Shown one piece after another: positions 62,659-64,000 of a stretch of DNA of 64,000 nucleotides (the stretch's first letter is position 1; each line of letters opens with the position of its first letter). Source of the DNA: Deltaproteobacteria bacterium (GTDB lineage: Bacteria > Myxococcota_A > UBA796 > GCA-2862545); the NCBI GenBank assembly GCA_007693595.1, contig REDI01000056.1:23823-87822 (forward strand), given 5' to 3'. The notes under the pieces are model-generated. The model saw nothing but the letters and a program-made list of their open reading frames with translations. It did no database searches and was not told where the DNA came from. Position numbers and translations under genes: made by a program.

Positions 62659-63927
62659 TCAGTCCACGGTGAGAAAGAGGTTGAAGAACCCGCTGTCTTG
62701 CACCTCGATCTCGACCTCTTCCCATGAGTCCGACCGGAGCAGCGCGGCGGCAGCCCCCGCAGACTGACCGATCTCGTCGACCTTGTAGTGCCCTTCGTCG
62801 AGCATGAAGAGGAACTCGAGGACGTCCCCTTCTGCCAGCAGGGCGTCGTGAGGGCCGTAGAAGGTGGAGAGGCGCAGCGTGTAGATGCCGTCGCCCGCCA
62901 CCGCGTCACCCTGCAAGCCATCGTCACGCAGCGCCAAGGGGTCCCAGCCCCAGTGGCTTCCGATGACGGTCACGAGCTCGGGAGGGGTCCCGTCGAAGGG
63001 CGGTACCAGCTCCGAGACATCGAGGGTCAGCCGGAGGTCGATGCGGGGGATCGTGGGCATGACGTGACCTTCCGCCTCGATGGGCCCTTCGCTCCCCGCG
63101 GGGACCTCGAAGCTGCCGTTCGACCCTTCCCAGATCCACTCCCCATCATCGCCGTCAAAGTTCACGATGGCCCCATACTCGAAGGTGCGATCCTCGTCGT
63201 TGGGGGTCCAGAGCGAAACGGACCAGACCCCATCGTGCGCCACGGCATCGCGCGGCTCATGACCGCCGTGGGTCCAAGGGCCGTCGTCGTGCACGAGGGC
63301 GTAGGGGCCGGCCCACGCCCCATCGAAGAGGGCGACGCGCGTCTCGTCATTCACCTCGAAAGAAGCCTTCCACGCCAGCGCGTCGAGAGAGGTATAGGTG
63401 CGGCTGCCGGAGTCGTCGATGAAGAAGGTGATCTCGGCGTGGTCTTCAGGGGGGACGAAGGCCAAGCCTTGAACGGGGTAGATCCCACGGAAGGAGGGCT
63501 CGATCGTGGCCGAGAACCGAAGGTCGGGCACGATGTCGACCCCCGAGCCGGTCTCGGTGAGGCCATAGACCGGCACCAGACCCAGGGGGATCGGCGCAAA
63601 GGGAGGCTCCATCGGGAGGAGGCGGGTCCAGATCCCGTCGCCTGCGACCTGCCCTTCGGGCTCGTGACCGCCGGCGCTGATGGGCCCATCATCGTACAGC
63701 CTGGGGAAAGGGCCCGCGGAGGTCGGATCCGAGACCAGCCAGCCGCTATCATCGACTCGGACAGCTCCGCGGTACCCGAGCGCTGCGTCGGTCGAGAAGC
63801 GACGATGGACCGAGTCGTCGATGGAGAGAAGAAGCTGGAGATCCGGAACGACGGTGTCGGTGTCGCTGTCCGTGTCGCTGTCCGTGTCGCTGTCCGTGTC
63901 GCTGTCCGTGTCGCTGTCGAACTCCCT
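62659..63927 (-). CDS. Lipoprotein with Asp-Thr linker, 5' end missing
   Basis: The protein is acidic and beta-rich with choice-of-anchor-like repeats (G-D-G-I-Y-T-L-R-L, W-x-H-G-G-H-E-P, G-G-H-E-P-x-G-Q-V-A-G-D-G-I-W-T), probably three related domains. Coding runs past the internal ATG at 63612, through L-Y-D-D-G-P-I-S-A-G-G-H-E-P and into a D-S-D-T-D-S linker at about 63860-63918. An in-frame TGA appears at 63928-63930, but there the sequence is probably unreliable, so the signal peptide is missing. This is the fourth Asp-Thr-linker lipoprotein of the window. Confidence 0.75.
   Translation of the reverse strand, partial: REFDSDTDSDTDSDTDSDTDSDTDTVVPDLQLLLSIDDSVHRRFSTDAALGYRGAVRVDDSGWLVSDPTSAGPFPRLYDDGPISAGGHEPEGQVAGDGIWTRLLPMEPPFAPIPLGLVPVYGLTETGSGVDIVPDLRFSATIEPSFRGIYPVQGLAFVPPEDHAEITFFIDDSGSRTYTSLDALAWKASFEVNDETRVALFDGAWAGPYALVHDDGPWTHGGHEPRDAVAHDGVWSVSLWTPNDEDRTFEYGAIVNFDGDDGEWIWEGSNGSFEVPAGSEGPIEAEGHVMPTIPRIDLRLTLDVSELVPPFDGTPPELVTVIGSHWGWDPLALRDDGLQGDAVAGDGIYTLRLSTFYGPHDALLAEGDVLEFLFMLDEGHYKVDEIGQSAGAAAALLRSDSWEEVEIEVQDSGFFNLFLTVD
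63862..63920 (-). repeat. Asp-Ser/Thr-encoding tandem repeat tract
   Basis: About 59 bases of GTGTCGCTGTCC units (on the plus strand) encode the D-S-D-T linker of the overlapping lipoprotein. The tract lies where the contig quality breaks down. Confidence 0.75.
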
Positions 63928-63971
63928 TCACATCTCGATATACATATCGGTCTGCGTGTGGGTGTAGTTGT

Positions 63972-64000
63972 GGGGGGGGGGGGGGGGGGGGGGGGGGGGG
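63972..64000. other. Poly-G run, probable sequencing artefact
   Basis: Twenty-nine consecutive G bases end the window, preceded by about 50 bases that are AT-rich and unlike the rest (63922-63971). This fits a low-quality read tail of two-colour chemistry rather than biology. Confidence 0.85.

Overview
The window is a 64 kb piece of a GC-rich, gene-dense bacterial chromosome. Several features point to the Myxococcota (former Deltaproteobacteria): two giant Ser/Thr kinase-ATPase-TPR proteins, many secreted lipoproteins (several with an Asp/Thr-repeat linker after the lipid cysteine), Tad-type pseudopilin-like proteins and a glutaminyl-tRNA synthetase. This placement is inference; no rRNA or other phylogenetic marker was tested. 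I saw no tRNA, rRNA, CRISPR array, prophage or insertion sequence. The right end (about 63922-64000) looks like low-quality read tail ending in 29 G residues, so the last gene is cut off.

Layout. 0-4 kb: Cys-repeat secreted protein, small membrane protein, M15 peptidase, GST-like protein, and a lipoprotein joining a SurA-like region to a DsbA-like domain. 4.2-11 kb: two tandem kinase/ATPase/TPR signalling proteins joined by a 4-base overlap. 11-13.5 kb: a bPH2-domain membrane pair (YdbS/YdbT type) and a small coupled gene. 13.6-15 kb: small lipoproteins including a duplicated pair. 15-20.3 kb: HCCA-isomerase-like protein, coiled-coil secreted protein, and a minus-strand operon of lipoprotein, LolD/MacB-type ATPase, FtsX-type permease and ZnuA-like metal-binding lipoprotein. 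20-32 kb: mostly housekeeping and envelope genes (ABC-F, N-acyltransferase, BrkB, RlmI). 32-39.5 kb: large lipoproteins and a radical SAM protein. 39.4-43.1 kb: the most unusual locus, a non-intron reverse transcriptase translationally coupled to a polytopic membrane protein, with clustered strong hairpins at and upstream of its 5' end. 43-47 kb: SMUG-type uracil-DNA glycosylase, thioesterase, GlnRS-YqeY. 47-48 kb: a cobalamin riboswitch in front of a secreted lipoprotein. 48.9-49.6 kb: a metal-responsive ArsR-type repressor coupled to a His-rich metal-binding protein. 49.6-53 kb: exo/endonuclease-family lipoprotein, SufE, enoyl-CoA hydratase, C39-like protein. 53-57.4 kb: three tandem TadG-like proteins and a TadE protein. 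57.4-64 kb: UvrD-type helicase, prolyl oligopeptidase, Sel1 lipoprotein and a truncated Asp/Thr-linker lipoprotein.

How genes work together. Tight stop-start overlaps (ATGA, GTGA or TTGA) mark translationally coupled units: the kinase pair, the ABC operon, rlmI with a secreted protein, RT with its membrane protein, uracil-DNA glycosylase with thioesterase, SufE with the nuclease-family lipoprotein, and the ArsR regulator with the His-rich protein. Best candidates for undescribed biology are the RT/membrane-protein/hairpin locus, the B12-switched lipoprotein, and the exporter operon carrying a ZnuA-like protein but no importer permease.
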